Assembly: GCA_964591705.1 (NCBI GenBank)
Contig: CAZQCX010000021.1
Span: 1-25,248 of the forward strand
Length of the DNA: 25,248 nucleotides
Source of the DNA: UBA11855 sp964591705
GTDB taxonomy: Archaea > Thermoproteota > Bathyarchaeia > Bathyarchaeales > Bathycorpusculaceae
Direction of reading: 5' to 3'
Shown: in pieces, positions 16,009 through 22,897 of the stretch
How the letters are laid out: each line of letters starts with the position of its first letter
How positions within the stretch are numbered: position 1 is the stretch's first letter
Position numbers and translations under genes: made by a program
Notes under the pieces: generated by a model
Database searches by the model: none
The model's input: the letters and a program-made list of their open reading frames with translations, nothing else
Told to the model about the DNA's origin: nothing

Positions 16009-17098
16009 TTTTGACGTGGTATACAAAAGCAATGAATCCAAAGGAAAAGCCTTCTTGGAAGAAATCCAAGGAAAGAAACCACTCTTTGTCTGTACCATAG
16101 CTACCACAGAAACAGCAAAGATCCCAGGAATTTCCGCTGCAGGTAAATATCCGGAATTTACCGACTACACGCCACCAGCAGATGCTGAACTCCTTCTCCT
16201 TGGCAAATGCAAATGCCTCGCTGGAGTCCCTGTGACACCAGACGGTATTCCGACACCAGCTTTGATAACCATGTCTGCCCTGCAACTGGCAGGTATTCCT
16301 GTGTTAATCGCGAGTGGCGGACTGAAAGTGAAACCACAAATTCCCTTCCTAGATCTGGGGGGAAGTCCGGGTGGAGACATCCGAACTGGAAAGGCTGTGG
16401 ACAATGCTGCTGAGGTTATCGCCAGAGCCAAAATAGCGGGTGAGCAACTGGCAAAACACTCGGACTATCTCGTCATAGGCGAGAGCATTCCAGGAGGAAC
16501 AACCACAGCACTTGGGGTTTTATCCGCTATGGGAATCAACGCCGAAGGAAAGGTGAGTAGCAGCATGCCCGAGAATCCTCACGAATTGAAGAGCAAAGCA
16601 GTCCACATCGGACTAACTGCTGCAGGCGAAAGTTTTGGAAGCCTAGCTGGGAACCCTATTCGTGCCATCTCGTGTGTCGGCGATCCCATGATGCCTGCCT
16701 TTTCAGGTCTGCTGATCGGCGCTGCTAGCCAAATTCCAGTCTTGATGGCTGGAGGGACACAGATGACAGGTGTGCTCGCAGTGGTTAACGCTCTGAATCC
16801 GGACATTTTGTGTAATGTCGCGATTGGCACTACAAAGTGGGTGGTGAGTGATGCTTCGTCTGACATTTGCGGGATCGTTTCGCAGATCGCTGATGTGCCT
16901 ATTCTTGCTGCAGATCTAGATTTCGGCAGCTCGAGGTTCAGCGGATTAAAAGCCTACGAAAAAGGCGTCGTGAAAGAAGGTGTCGGCGCTGGCGGAGCAG
17001 CAGTAGCAGCCATGGTGGCCACGGAAGGCGCTGTAACAAAAGACCTGTTACTGAGTGAAATTGAACGAAACTATAATCTGTTGATGGGAGCAAAATAA
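15998..17098 (+). CDS. cobT: CobT-like nicotinate-nucleotide:base phosphoribosyltransferase
   Basis: A 366-residue protein of the archaeal CobT family. Seen: an N-terminal TIATTETAKIPGIS, the glycine-rich GGSPGGDIRTGKAV, SIPGGTTTALGVLSAMG, VLMAGGTQMTGVLA, and a C-terminal EGVGAGGAAVAAM. CobT moves the phosphoribosyl group from nicotinate mononucleotide to the lower-ligand base to give alpha-ribazole phosphate, which CobZ can dephosphorylate and CobS joins to cobinamide-GDP. It starts at ATG 15998 inside the end of the Dph6-like gene and is followed four bases later by cobS copy 2. Length and motifs are ordinary for archaeal CobT, so this copy should be functional. Confidence 0.9.
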   Translation: MNTDFDVVYKSNESKGKAFLEEIQGKKPLFVCTIATTETAKIPGISAAGKYPEFTDYTPPADAELLLLGKCKCLAGVPVTPDGIPTPALITMSALQLAGIPVLIASGGLKVKPQIPFLDLGGSPGGDIRTGKAVDNAAEVIARAKIAGEQLAKHSDYLVIGESIPGGTTTALGVLSAMGINAEGKVSSSMPENPHELKSKAVHIGLTAAGESFGSLAGNPIRAISCVGDPMMPAFSGLLIGAASQIPVLMAGGTQMTGVLAVVNALNPDILCNVAIGTTKWVVSDASSDICGIVSQIADVPILAADLDFGSSRFSGLKAYEKGVVKEGVGAGGAAVAAMVATEGAVTKDLLLSEIERNYNLLMGAK

Positions 17099-17102
17099 CC
17101 GC

Positions 17103-17846
17103 ATGCTGCGAGAAATAAAGAACCTGCTCGCTTTCCTTACAATTCTCCCACTTCGAATGGATGACAAATGCCTAGTCGATTCTGCTAAGTTCATGTTTCT
17201 TTTCCCATTGGTTGGTGCACTCATTGGGTTCCTGGCTGGGTCTTTTGGGTGGCTAGTCTCCAATTTACTCCCAAACATGCTCGTTGGTGTTTTGACACTA
17301 TCTCTCCTTTTGTTGTTAACAGGGCTTCATCACACTGACGGCCTGCTTGATTTCGGAGACGGAGTGATGGCTCAGGGCACAGCGGAAAGGAAAATCGAGA
17401 TCATGCATGATCAGTTGACAGGCACGGGAGGTTTGTCACTAGGAATTATGACTCTTTTAGTGACCGCTATCGCACTAGGCGAGTTACAAAGCGGAAATCT
17501 TGTTCAAAACATCGTTGTGATCGAACTTTCCGCCAAACTGTCCATGGTAGTTGGTTCTTGGGCTGGAAAATCCGTTCATACAGGTATGAATTCGGCTTTC
17601 CTTGAAGCGATGCATGGCAGCAAAGGCACAGCTCGCCTGCTGGCTTCGCTTGCAATTTCCTTCAGTATTGCGATTCCTCTAATATGGATTACTGGGGCTA
17701 TAGCAATTTTGGTAGCAGTGGTTGTAGGCTTCATAATGGTCGCAATCTCCCATAGGCATTTCGGAGGCGTCACAGGCGATGTCTTGGGTGCAACGAACGA
17801 GCTTACCCGAATGGTTGTGGCAATAGTACTGGTGGCAGCGAATTAG
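17103..17846 (+). CDS. cobS: CobS adenosylcobinamide-GDP ribazoletransferase, copy 2 (canonical)
   Basis: A 247-residue membrane protein with the full CobS signature. Seen: FLTILPLR, FLFPLVGALIG (33-43), HHTDGLLDFGDG (77-87, with D79, D83, D86), an IMHDQ segment (D103) followed by GTGG, and C-terminal FGGVTGDVLGATNEL. These acidic residues are the CDP-alcohol-phosphatidyltransferase-like metal and base residues. The enzyme condenses adenosylcobinamide-GDP with alpha-ribazole or its phosphate, in the membrane. The start ATG 17103 has GGAG upstream inside the cobT end, and cobY copy 2 follows after one base. It shares gene order with the diverged copy at 8024-8827, but only this one keeps all conserved aspartates. 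Confidence 0.92.
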   Translation: MLREIKNLLAFLTILPLRMDDKCLVDSAKFMFLFPLVGALIGFLAGSFGWLVSNLLPNMLVGVLTLSLLLLLTGLHHTDGLLDFGDGVMAQGTAERKIEIMHDQLTGTGGLSLGIMTLLVTAIALGELQSGNLVQNIVVIELSAKLSMVVGSWAGKSVHTGMNSAFLEAMHGSKGTARLLASLAISFSIAIPLIWITGAIAILVAVVVGFIMVAISHRHFGGVTGDVLGATNELTRMVVAIVLVAAN

Positions 17847-17847
17847 T

Positions 17848-18459
17848 ATGGGCATACCGGCTCTGGTAATGGCAGGCGGAAAAGGAACCCGCATGCAGCA
17901 TTCGGAGGAGAAACCGCTTATTCAAGTGGGAGGAAAACCTCTCATCGAACGCGTGGTCAGAGCTCTTCAAAGTGCGAAAAGCGTCGAGTTGATTATTGTA
18001 GCAGTCAGTCACCACACCCCAAAAACTGCAGCGTTTGCTTCGCGGTTGGCCGTGAGAATAGCCACAGCACCTGGAAAAGGCTACATTCACGACCTGCAAT
18101 ATTTGGTTAAGCAGCTCAAGCTGAGAGAGGTTTTGACTGTTGCAGCTGACCTTCCCCTCGTGAAGGGGGAACTAATAGACGAAATTGTGAGGAATTATGA
18201 GTCATGTCGGAAGCCCGCCCTTACTGTTGTGGCGTCAGTCGAGACCAAAAAAAATTTGGGACTGGGATCAGAGCACTCGTTTCAATTAGCCGGAAAAAAT
18301 GTGGTTCCAGTCGGGATCAACATAATTGATGGGCAAAGGATGAAGGAAGGTGAACTTGACCAAGAAGTCTTTCTGCTTGACAGAATAGAAGTTGCGCTTA
18401 ACGTCAACACACCTGAGGAGCTAGTTCTTGCTGAAAGACTAGTCAAGATCAGCCAGTAA
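17848..18459 (+). CDS. cobY: CobY GTP:adenosylcobinamide-phosphate guanylyltransferase, copy 2
   Basis: A 203-residue protein. Seen: MAGGKGTRM signature, EKPLIQVGGKPLIE, SHHTPKT, PGKGYIHDL, AADLPLV, PVGINIIDG and the C-terminal VALNVNTPEELVLAERL, closely following CobY architecture. It forms adenosylcobinamide-GDP from the phosphate using GTP, replacing the bacterial CobU guanylyltransferase. Start ATG 17848 follows the cobS stop by one base (TAG, T, ATG), with GGTGG upstream. With cobT and cobS copy 2 it gives a complete nucleotide-loop operon. It has the same length as copy 1 but many substitutions, so the duplication is old. Confidence 0.92.
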   Translation: MGIPALVMAGGKGTRMQHSEEKPLIQVGGKPLIERVVRALQSAKSVELIIVAVSHHTPKTAAFASRLAVRIATAPGKGYIHDLQYLVKQLKLREVLTVAADLPLVKGELIDEIVRNYESCRKPALTVVASVETKKNLGLGSEHSFQLAGKNVVPVGINIIDGQRMKEGELDQEVFLLDRIEVALNVNTPEELVLAERLVKISQ

Positions 18460-18480
18460 CTCAATTTCGTTTCGGAGTTT

Positions 18481-19017
18481 TCAATGGTCAAGATCTTGGT
18501 GTTTCCCTGTTTGTTCAGTCATTTTTCTAACAAATTCTTTTATGTTATCTGCTTTCCCATAGACTATCAGGTAATCATCTTTGGCAGATCTAAAGGACAG
18601 CCCTGTTTCTTCTGTGAGCTCTTTCAATTTTGCCAGCGGCAAGCTCGCTATTGGTTTCACTCGTATCCATTTCTGATCCCGTGGGACACCTGAAACAAAC
18701 CTTGGTTCCTGCTCTATCTGGGACGCATCAGGGCATACATCACAAGTCGCTTCGTTTAGGCGTTGGAGCCACTCATCCACGCATTTTCTATCGAAACTCT
18801 TCTGTGCTTCTGTTATCAAATATGATTCCAAATCTGATAGACATAGCTCGAGCTTTGAGGCTATCTCGCCCCTATCTCTGTCGGAAGTATTAACAAGTCC
18901 AATCATGGTTCGAGCCAATCTCAGATTAGCCATCACCTTTTCAGGCACAGGTACTCCTTTTTTGCGGAATTCAATTACTATCTCTTCAAGGATTTTCCAA
19001 ACAGACGTGTATCCCAT
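18481..19017 (-). CDS. DUF2096 family protein, function unknown
   Basis: A 178-residue protein that looks like archaeal DUF2096. Seen: an N-terminal MGYTSVWKILEEIVIEFRKK helix, a LARTMIGLV helix, SYLITEAQKSF, a VDEWLQRL segment, one CDVC pair near residue 92, and a C-terminal half with alternating strands and helices (KWIRVKPIASLPLAKLKEL). No catalytic role is known to me. It is convergent with cobY copy 2 across about 20 bases, so the two genes share a short termination zone. ATG 19017 is preceded at five bases by TTGAGAGA, the same octamer seen before the Sua5 start. Confidence 0.7.
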   Translation of the reverse strand: MGYTSVWKILEEIVIEFRKKGVPVPEKVMANLRLARTMIGLVNTSDRDRGEIASKLELCLSDLESYLITEAQKSFDRKCVDEWLQRLNEATCDVCPDASQIEQEPRFVSGVPRDQKWIRVKPIASLPLAKLKELTEETGLSFRSAKDDYLIVYGKADNIKEFVRKMTEQTGKHQDLDH

Positions 19018-19089
19018 GGCAATCTCTCAAATCGTTACATGCGGATGTCCGAGCTCTCTCTGAATCAATAAGCACATGGCATCTGCTTC

Positions 19090-19488
19090 CTATGGACAGG
19101 GCAATTGGTCTGGGTTTCGGCAGAAATCACATTTGTCAACGTCTACTGCAGGATCAAAGGTCTTGTGAATTTTACACATGAGCCCTTTGGTCCTGACTGT
19201 TTTGCAGATTCTGCAAAAGGAGAGCAACAAGTCACCACGGGTAAAACTGCCATTAACGAGTGCTTCAGCATGCCGTGTTATCAGAATCGAGATTTCGGGG
19301 TCGCTTCCCAGGTCAATCGAATTGCCTCGCAGTTTTTGCTGATACAGACTAATGGCGGGCTGACTTATTCCAAGGAATCGAGCCGCCTCGGTCTGCTTAA
19401 GACCATGATATGCCATAAGCTCGTTTGCCACCATGGCACGTACTGAAGGCAAGGCGCATCTCACGGCGACTTCGCAGGGTGTTAACAA
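19090..19488 (-). CDS. HTH transcriptional regulator with Cys-rich C terminus (COG2522-like)
   Basis: A 132-residue predicted regulator. Seen: the family opening PCEVAVRCALPSVRAMVANEL; a helix-turn-helix at about residues 30-55 (LKQTEAARFLGISQPAISLY); a central helical segment; and five cysteines (C92, C95, C105, C120, C123) that could bind zinc or an Fe-S cluster as a sensor. The start is TTG 19488, chosen because the family usually begins within a few residues of the PCE motif. It is read away from a palindromic TATA element and three inverted repeats in the upstream gap, which are candidates for self-regulation. Its targets are unknown. Confidence 0.75.
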   Translation of the reverse strand: MLTPCEVAVRCALPSVRAMVANELMAYHGLKQTEAARFLGISQPAISLYQQKLRGNSIDLGSDPEISILITRHAEALVNGSFTRGDLLLSFCRICKTVRTKGLMCKIHKTFDPAVDVDKCDFCRNPDQLPCP

Positions 19489-19524
19489 TTGGGGTCATCC
19501 TACTCGTTTATGAAATGAAAGGTT

Positions 19525-19534
19525 AGATATATCT
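19525..19534. promoter_or_regulatory. Palindromic TATA element upstream of the HTH regulator
   Basis: AGATATATCT is a perfect ten-base palindrome. On the minus strand it is placed to start the regulator transcript about 17 bases before TTG 19488; on the plus strand it would start an RNA near 19555-19560. Confidence 0.45.
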
Positions 19535-19536
19535 TT

Positions 19537-19550
19537 ATTACCATCGTAAT
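19537..19550. promoter_or_regulatory. Candidate operator, inverted repeat ATTAC-N4-GTAAT
   Basis: ATTAC and GTAAT are perfect inverted arms separated by CATC. The site sits two bases from the palindromic TATA element, on the upstream side of the regulator promoter and inside the putative plus-strand initiation zone. Such placement fits binding by the neighbouring HTH protein, but this is inference. Confidence 0.4.
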
Positions 19551-19589
19551 CTGAAGGTTGGCGGAGTGACTAGCCACGCTCACAGTAGC

Positions 19590-19602
19590 GTATCTCAGAT
19601 AC
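19590..19602. repeat. 13-base palindrome GTATCT-C-AGATAC
   Basis: Six-base perfect arms around a single central C, about 65 bases from the palindromic TATA element. As DNA it could be a dimer-binding operator; as RNA it would be a weak five-pair hairpin. Confidence 0.4.
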
Positions 19603-19693
19603 AACGCAACAAGAACTAGGCTTTCGTATGATAAGTCCAGCTAGAAAGGATCTCTCTTCCTTTTGGGCAGTTCCTAGACTCACCGAATTTCGC

Positions 19694-19930
19694 TTAGCCG
19701 TCTGTACCCCTTGTGGTTTCGCTCTTTTTCATGAGGTACCTACGGTCTTTAGAATGCAAAACAGCGATGTCAAAGAAAGCAGCAAGACACTCAAAAGCAT
19801 TGTTGGTGACGAGAATTGCCAACTGGTTACTTGCTCCGCCATTGATGACTTCTCTCGCCACCACTTCTCTAGCCAATCCCGAGTTTGCTCCTCGGCTACC
19901 CTTTTTTGGATTTGTCTGCTGCACTGCCAT
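19694..19930 (-). other. Doubtful 78-codon ORF
   Basis: An open minus-strand frame from an ATG at 19930 encodes a polar start (MAVQQTNPKKGSRGAN) and a short hydrophobic middle. A TATA-like palindrome (19942-19951) lies just upstream but about ten bases too close for a normal leaderless start. No ribosome binding site or known family is seen. It may be a small unrecognised protein or chance. Confidence 0.2.
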
Positions 19931-19970
19931 GGTGATGTGATGGATATATCCAGCGAGAGGAGATATGACT

Positions 19971-19984
19971 CGGGGTTAGCCCCG
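19971..19984 (+). terminator. GC hairpin with nearby T run
   Basis: CGGGG-TTAG-CCCCG forms a five-pair GC stem with a four-base loop. CTCTTTTTG follows about ten bases after it on the plus strand. It would suit the end of a plus-strand RNA from the promoter near 19525, but archaeal termination mostly depends on T tracts alone, so the assignment is weak. Confidence 0.25.
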
Positions 19985-20115
19985 CTGCCACAGGTCCTCT
20001 TTTTGAGTGCCTTTGATGCTTTCGCTCGTCAAACTCGGGCTTTGCACTTGAAAGTGTTTTCATAGAAAGAGCCATTCCAGAATCGGCAAAATGATCTTTC
20101 GGGTTTTGTGAACTT

Positions 20116-20853
20116 CTATGGGTTCGGCTCTTGTTTGGAGGCTTTTATCGTTTGTGCTATCCTAGATGCTTTTGAAGACGACTGAGGCGAAAGCAGCTCA
20201 TCCACGAGTTTGTACTGCCTCTTGTAAATGTGGCAGTTTTTGCTGTGGAAGACAAGTTTTCCAGTTTCGAGGGACAAATCTCCTCGACTGTTGATCTCCT
20301 TCACGAATGCTTCATTAAAAAGTTGGAGTCCTGCAATATTTGCTGGTAGACCAGCATAGGCATCCCATGATCTGAAGTAACATGTGAGGTGCATTTTCCC
20401 CTCCAAGATTTCTGTGTCTATTAGGCTTAAGCATGGCGGCTCATGTCTTTCCTCTTCACCCGTTCGCAATTTGGCGATGTCCTGAGGCAGCCTTATTACC
20501 ATCGTCACTTGTCTGTCTTGCGCTTCCTGAACGTATCTTTTCACTGCCTCACCAATCTGGTCCACAGGCTCCCTCAAACGGCTACCGTAGGTGTAAGTCT
20601 CGTCTTGCTTCTCTCCGCACCATAGGTAGGTCAAAGCGTACCATTGAACGTACTTCATGTCGCAAGGCGCCTTATCCGCAACTAGAGGCCTGTTTTCAGG
20701 ATGCGATATCTCTATAGAGAGGTTGAGCTTCTTTGTCTCGGCGACCTCGGAGCCGTAGCCAACTCTGAACGGGTCCCCCAATTTCCAGATCTGTTCTAGC
20801 GTTTTGAACCAAGCGTCTGGGCAGTCAAATGCTGTGATCTTTACATGCTTCAC
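20116..20853 (-). CDS. thyA: Thymidylate synthase, archaeal (methanogen) type
   Basis: A 245-residue protein of the archaeal thymidylate synthase branch. Seen: the catalytic cysteine in EPPCLSLI (C141), the phosphate/dUMP-binding segment CYFRSWDAYAGLPANIAGLQ (158-177, with R161, D164 and N172), and NCHIY near residues 207-210 matching the dUMP-binding HxY. It methylates dUMP to dTMP using a reduced folate or pterin carrier. The start is GTG 20853, backed by AAGGAGA seven bases upstream (20861-20867) and a TATA element at 20913-20922. The C-terminal tail is basic and serine-rich. It is a single-gene unit downstream of the thermosome on the same strand. Confidence 0.85.
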   Translation of the reverse strand: MKHVKITAFDCPDAWFKTLEQIWKLGDPFRVGYGSEVAETKKLNLSIEISHPENRPLVADKAPCDMKYVQWYALTYLWCGEKQDETYTYGSRLREPVDQIGEAVKRYVQEAQDRQVTMVIRLPQDIAKLRTGEEERHEPPCLSLIDTEILEGKMHLTCYFRSWDAYAGLPANIAGLQLFNEAFVKEINSRGDLSLETGKLVFHSKNCHIYKRQYKLVDELLSPQSSSKASRIAQTIKASKQEPNP

Positions 20854-20860
20854 GGGGCAG

Positions 20861-20867
20861 TCTCCTT
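20861..20867 (-). promoter_or_regulatory. Strong ribosome binding site of thymidylate synthase
   Basis: AAGGAGA on the minus strand lies seven bases before GTG 20853 and decides that start over any later ATG. Confidence 0.6.
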
Positions 20868-20912
20868 GAAAATTGACTCGACCGAATCAGAGAATACTCT
20901 GAACTAGTTCAC

Positions 20913-20922
20913 AAATATAAAA
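20913..20922 (-). promoter_or_regulatory. TATA element for thymidylate synthase
   Basis: The plus-strand AAATATAAAA reads TTTTATATTT on the minus strand. It lies about 65 bases before GTG 20853, predicting a leader of about 39 bases that contains the AAGGAGA ribosome site. Confidence 0.5.
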
Positions 20923-20972
20923 CTGGCGTAAAATCTTTGAACAGAATTGGGGTTTTCAAGAGACCAATAAGG

Positions 20973-20980
20973 AAAAAAAA
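20973..20980 (-). terminator. T8 terminator after the thermosome gene
   Basis: A run of eight T on the minus strand begins eight bases past the thermosome stop codon, the usual archaeal T-tract terminator position. It separates the thermosome transcript from the thymidylate synthase promoter. Confidence 0.55.
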
Positions 20981-20987
20981 TGTTGGT

Positions 20988-22664
20988 TTAGTAGGGCATT
21001 CCGCCCATTCCACCCATGCCGCCCATACCGCCCATGCCGCCGCCTGGACCACCTGGGGGCATTGGGGGTGTTTTGTCTGCTCCTTTGACCGCGATTAGAT
21101 CGTCGATTTTCAGTATCATGTTTGCTGCTTCTGTTGCTGATTTGATCACTTGCAGTTTTACTCGGAGAGGTTCAAGGACGATTAGTTGGCGCATATCTTT
21201 TATTTTGCCAGTGGTGACTTCGATGCCAAATGTTTTGCCGTCAGCATCTTCATGTTTTGCTCTCAGCGCAACAATAACATCTATGGGATCCAAACCAGCG
21301 TTTTCGGCCAGTGTCAATGGCACTGTTTCAATCGCCTCAGCGAATGCCTCGACAGCAAGCTGTTCCCTTCCACCAACTTTTACCGCGTAGCTTCTGAGGT
21401 TCTTTGCTACTTCGGCTTCTGGTGCGCCGCCGCCTGCAACGATTTTTCCGTCTTCGATTGCGTTCCTGACGACGCATAGTCCATCATGCAGAGAGCGTTC
21501 TGCTTCGTCAGTTACGTGTTTTGAAGCTCCTCTAAGTACAACTGTCACTGCTTTGGGGTTGTTACAGTCGCGAATGTAGATGAGTTTGTCGTCGCCAATC
21601 TTTACCTCTTCAACTCTCTTGGCTTTTCCCAGTGTGTCCAATGTCAGATCTTTCACACTGGCCAATATTTTTCCGCCTGTCGCTCTTGAGAGTTTTTCCA
21701 TGTCGCTGCTGCTTACGCTTTTTACTGCCAGCACGCCCGCTTTTGCTAGAAAGTGAAGCGCCATATCGTCTATGCCTTTTTCACAGAATACTACGTTGGC
21801 ACCGACTTTCGAGATAGCGTTTGCCATATCTTTAAGCATGCGTTCTTCTTCGTCCAAGAAGAGTTTCATTTGCTCTGGACTTTCAATGTTGATTTTTGCA
21901 TCGAACTCTGTCTTCTCAATTTCGAGTTTCTCATTGAGCAGGGCGATCTTCGCGTTTTCAACCAGTTTTGGCATCTGTGAGCTTGCGACTTCCTTGTCTA
22001 TGACCATGCCTCTGACTAGTTCGGTCTCGTCCAAGCTTTTTCCATGTTTCTTGACAATTTTGATTAAGTCGATGTCAGCTTTCAGTTTGCCATCAACTTC
22101 TTCAGTTACCTGCTTTACCGCTTCAACCGTGAGTTTCACGAAGGGTTGGGAAGCTACGACGTTGCTCTTTCCAGAGAGAGATGTTGTAGCTACCTCCCTA
22201 AGGGTTTTATCCTCTTCGAATTTGACTGGGATGGCTATGCTGCTTAGAACTTCCTGTGCCTTGTCGCCCGCTTTCTTGTATCCCTCGATAATCACAGTTG
22301 GGTGCACGTTCTTGTCAAGCAACGTCTCAGCCTTAGCCAACAATTCTCCAGCAAGCACGACTGCTGTCGTCGTTCCGTCTCCGACTTCGTTGTCCTGAGC
22401 TTTGGCCACTTCAACTAGCATTTTCGCAGCTGGATGTTGCACGTCAAGCTCCTTCATTATAGTTGCACCATCGTTTGTGATTGCCACGTCACCAAAACTT
22501 GTTACCATCATCTTGTCCATGCCGCACGGTCCCAGAGTAGTCTTAACTGCTTCAGCCACGATTTTGGCGGCCATTATGTTGTTTTTCTGTGCTTCACGTC
22601 CCGTTGTTCTGCCTGTACCTTCTTTCAATACTAGAACTGGAACAGTTCCTCCACCTGAAGACAT
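20988..22664 (-). CDS. thsA: Thermosome (group II chaperonin) subunit
   Basis: A 558-residue group II chaperonin, full length. Seen: TTLGPCGMDKM (42-52), NDGATIM (64-70), the ATPase loop GDGTTTAVVLAGELL (95-109), a VAGGGAPEAEVA segment in the second equatorial half, and a C-terminal methionine/glycine tail of GGM repeats ending PY. It forms a double-ring ATP-driven folding chamber with built-in lids. The usual lysine of GPKGMDK is cysteine here. ATG 22664 has GGTGA six bases upstream, and a TATA element (22727-22734) gives a leader of about 40 bases. A repeat cluster (22757-22876) lies upstream of the promoter and could govern heat response. It may be one of several subunits in the genome. 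Confidence 0.97.
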   Translation of the reverse strand: MSSGGGTVPVLVLKEGTGRTTGREAQKNNIMAAKIVAEAVKTTLGPCGMDKMMVTSFGDVAITNDGATIMKELDVQHPAAKMLVEVAKAQDNEVGDGTTTAVVLAGELLAKAETLLDKNVHPTVIIEGYKKAGDKAQEVLSSIAIPVKFEEDKTLREVATTSLSGKSNVVASQPFVKLTVEAVKQVTEEVDGKLKADIDLIKIVKKHGKSLDETELVRGMVIDKEVASSQMPKLVENAKIALLNEKLEIEKTEFDAKINIESPEQMKLFLDEEERMLKDMANAISKVGANVVFCEKGIDDMALHFLAKAGVLAVKSVSSSDMEKLSRATGGKILASVKDLTLDTLGKAKRVEEVKIGDDKLIYIRDCNNPKAVTVVLRGASKHVTDEAERSLHDGLCVVRNAIEDGKIVAGGGAPEAEVAKNLRSYAVKVGGREQLAVEAFAEAIETVPLTLAENAGLDPIDVIVALRAKHEDADGKTFGIEVTTGKIKDMRQLIVLEPLRVKLQVIKSATEAANMILKIDDLIAVKGADKTPPMPPGGPGGGMGGMGGMGGMGGMPY

Positions 22665-22726
22665 ATTCTTTCACCAATTTTCTATGTACACAATGCTTGA
22701 TTTCTAAAGCGAACAATTAATCCGCA

Positions 22727-22734
22727 GATATAAA
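22727..22734 (-). promoter_or_regulatory. TATA element of the thermosome gene
   Basis: GATATAAA on the plus strand (TTTATATC on the minus) is preceded on the minus strand by a run of A, a BRE-like context. It lies about 65 bases before ATG 22664 and predicts transcription start near 22705. Confidence 0.55.
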
Positions 22735-22756
22735 TTTTTTCCCGCTAGGGGGCTCT

Positions 22757-22876
22757 GTCTCTCAATTCGATTGGGCGTTTATGGGTTTGTCAATTTGAGA
22801 GACTCCGACTTTGACCGTTTGCCACGAATTCTGCGATTCAGAGACGAACCCAACAATTGAGAGACAATTCAGAGAC
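22757..22876. repeat. Five-copy AATTSAGAGAC repeat cluster upstream of the thermosome
   Basis: Copies: 22757-22767 (inverted, GTCTCTCAATT), 22792-22803 (one extra T), 22835-22845 (first A is G), 22855-22865 and 22866-22876 (adjacent, 11-base period). All lie upstream of the thermosome TATA element and after the Sua5 stop. The spacing and mixed orientation fit regulator binding sites, perhaps for heat shock control. The function is inferred; the repeats are plain in the sequence. Confidence 0.7.
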
Positions 22877-22897
22877 AGCGCCCAGCTAGTTGTTGCT

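Larger units (their letters stand above)
19489..20115. other. 627-base gap with palindromes, no convincing gene
   Basis: This stretch holds a palindromic TATA (19525-19534), an inverted repeat (19537-19550), a 13-base palindrome (19590-19602), a second palindrome GGATATATCC (19942-19951), and a GC hairpin (19971-19984) with a T run about ten bases later on the plus strand. Short frames exist on both strands (plus 19628-20065; minus 19694-19930), but their compositions look non-coding and no family is recognised. A plus-strand non-coding RNA starting near 19555 and ending near 20000 is possible. I found no SRP RNA or RNase P core signature by eye. Confidence 0.35.

Noticed and set aside
19628..20065. 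145-codon plus-strand frame
   Set aside because: Cys- and Ser-rich, unrecognisable composition, and overlapping an equally open minus frame; looks like chance opening.
21001..21060. Short tandem repeat of about nine bases
   Set aside because: It encodes the GGM tail normal for thermosome subunits, not a separate repeat element.
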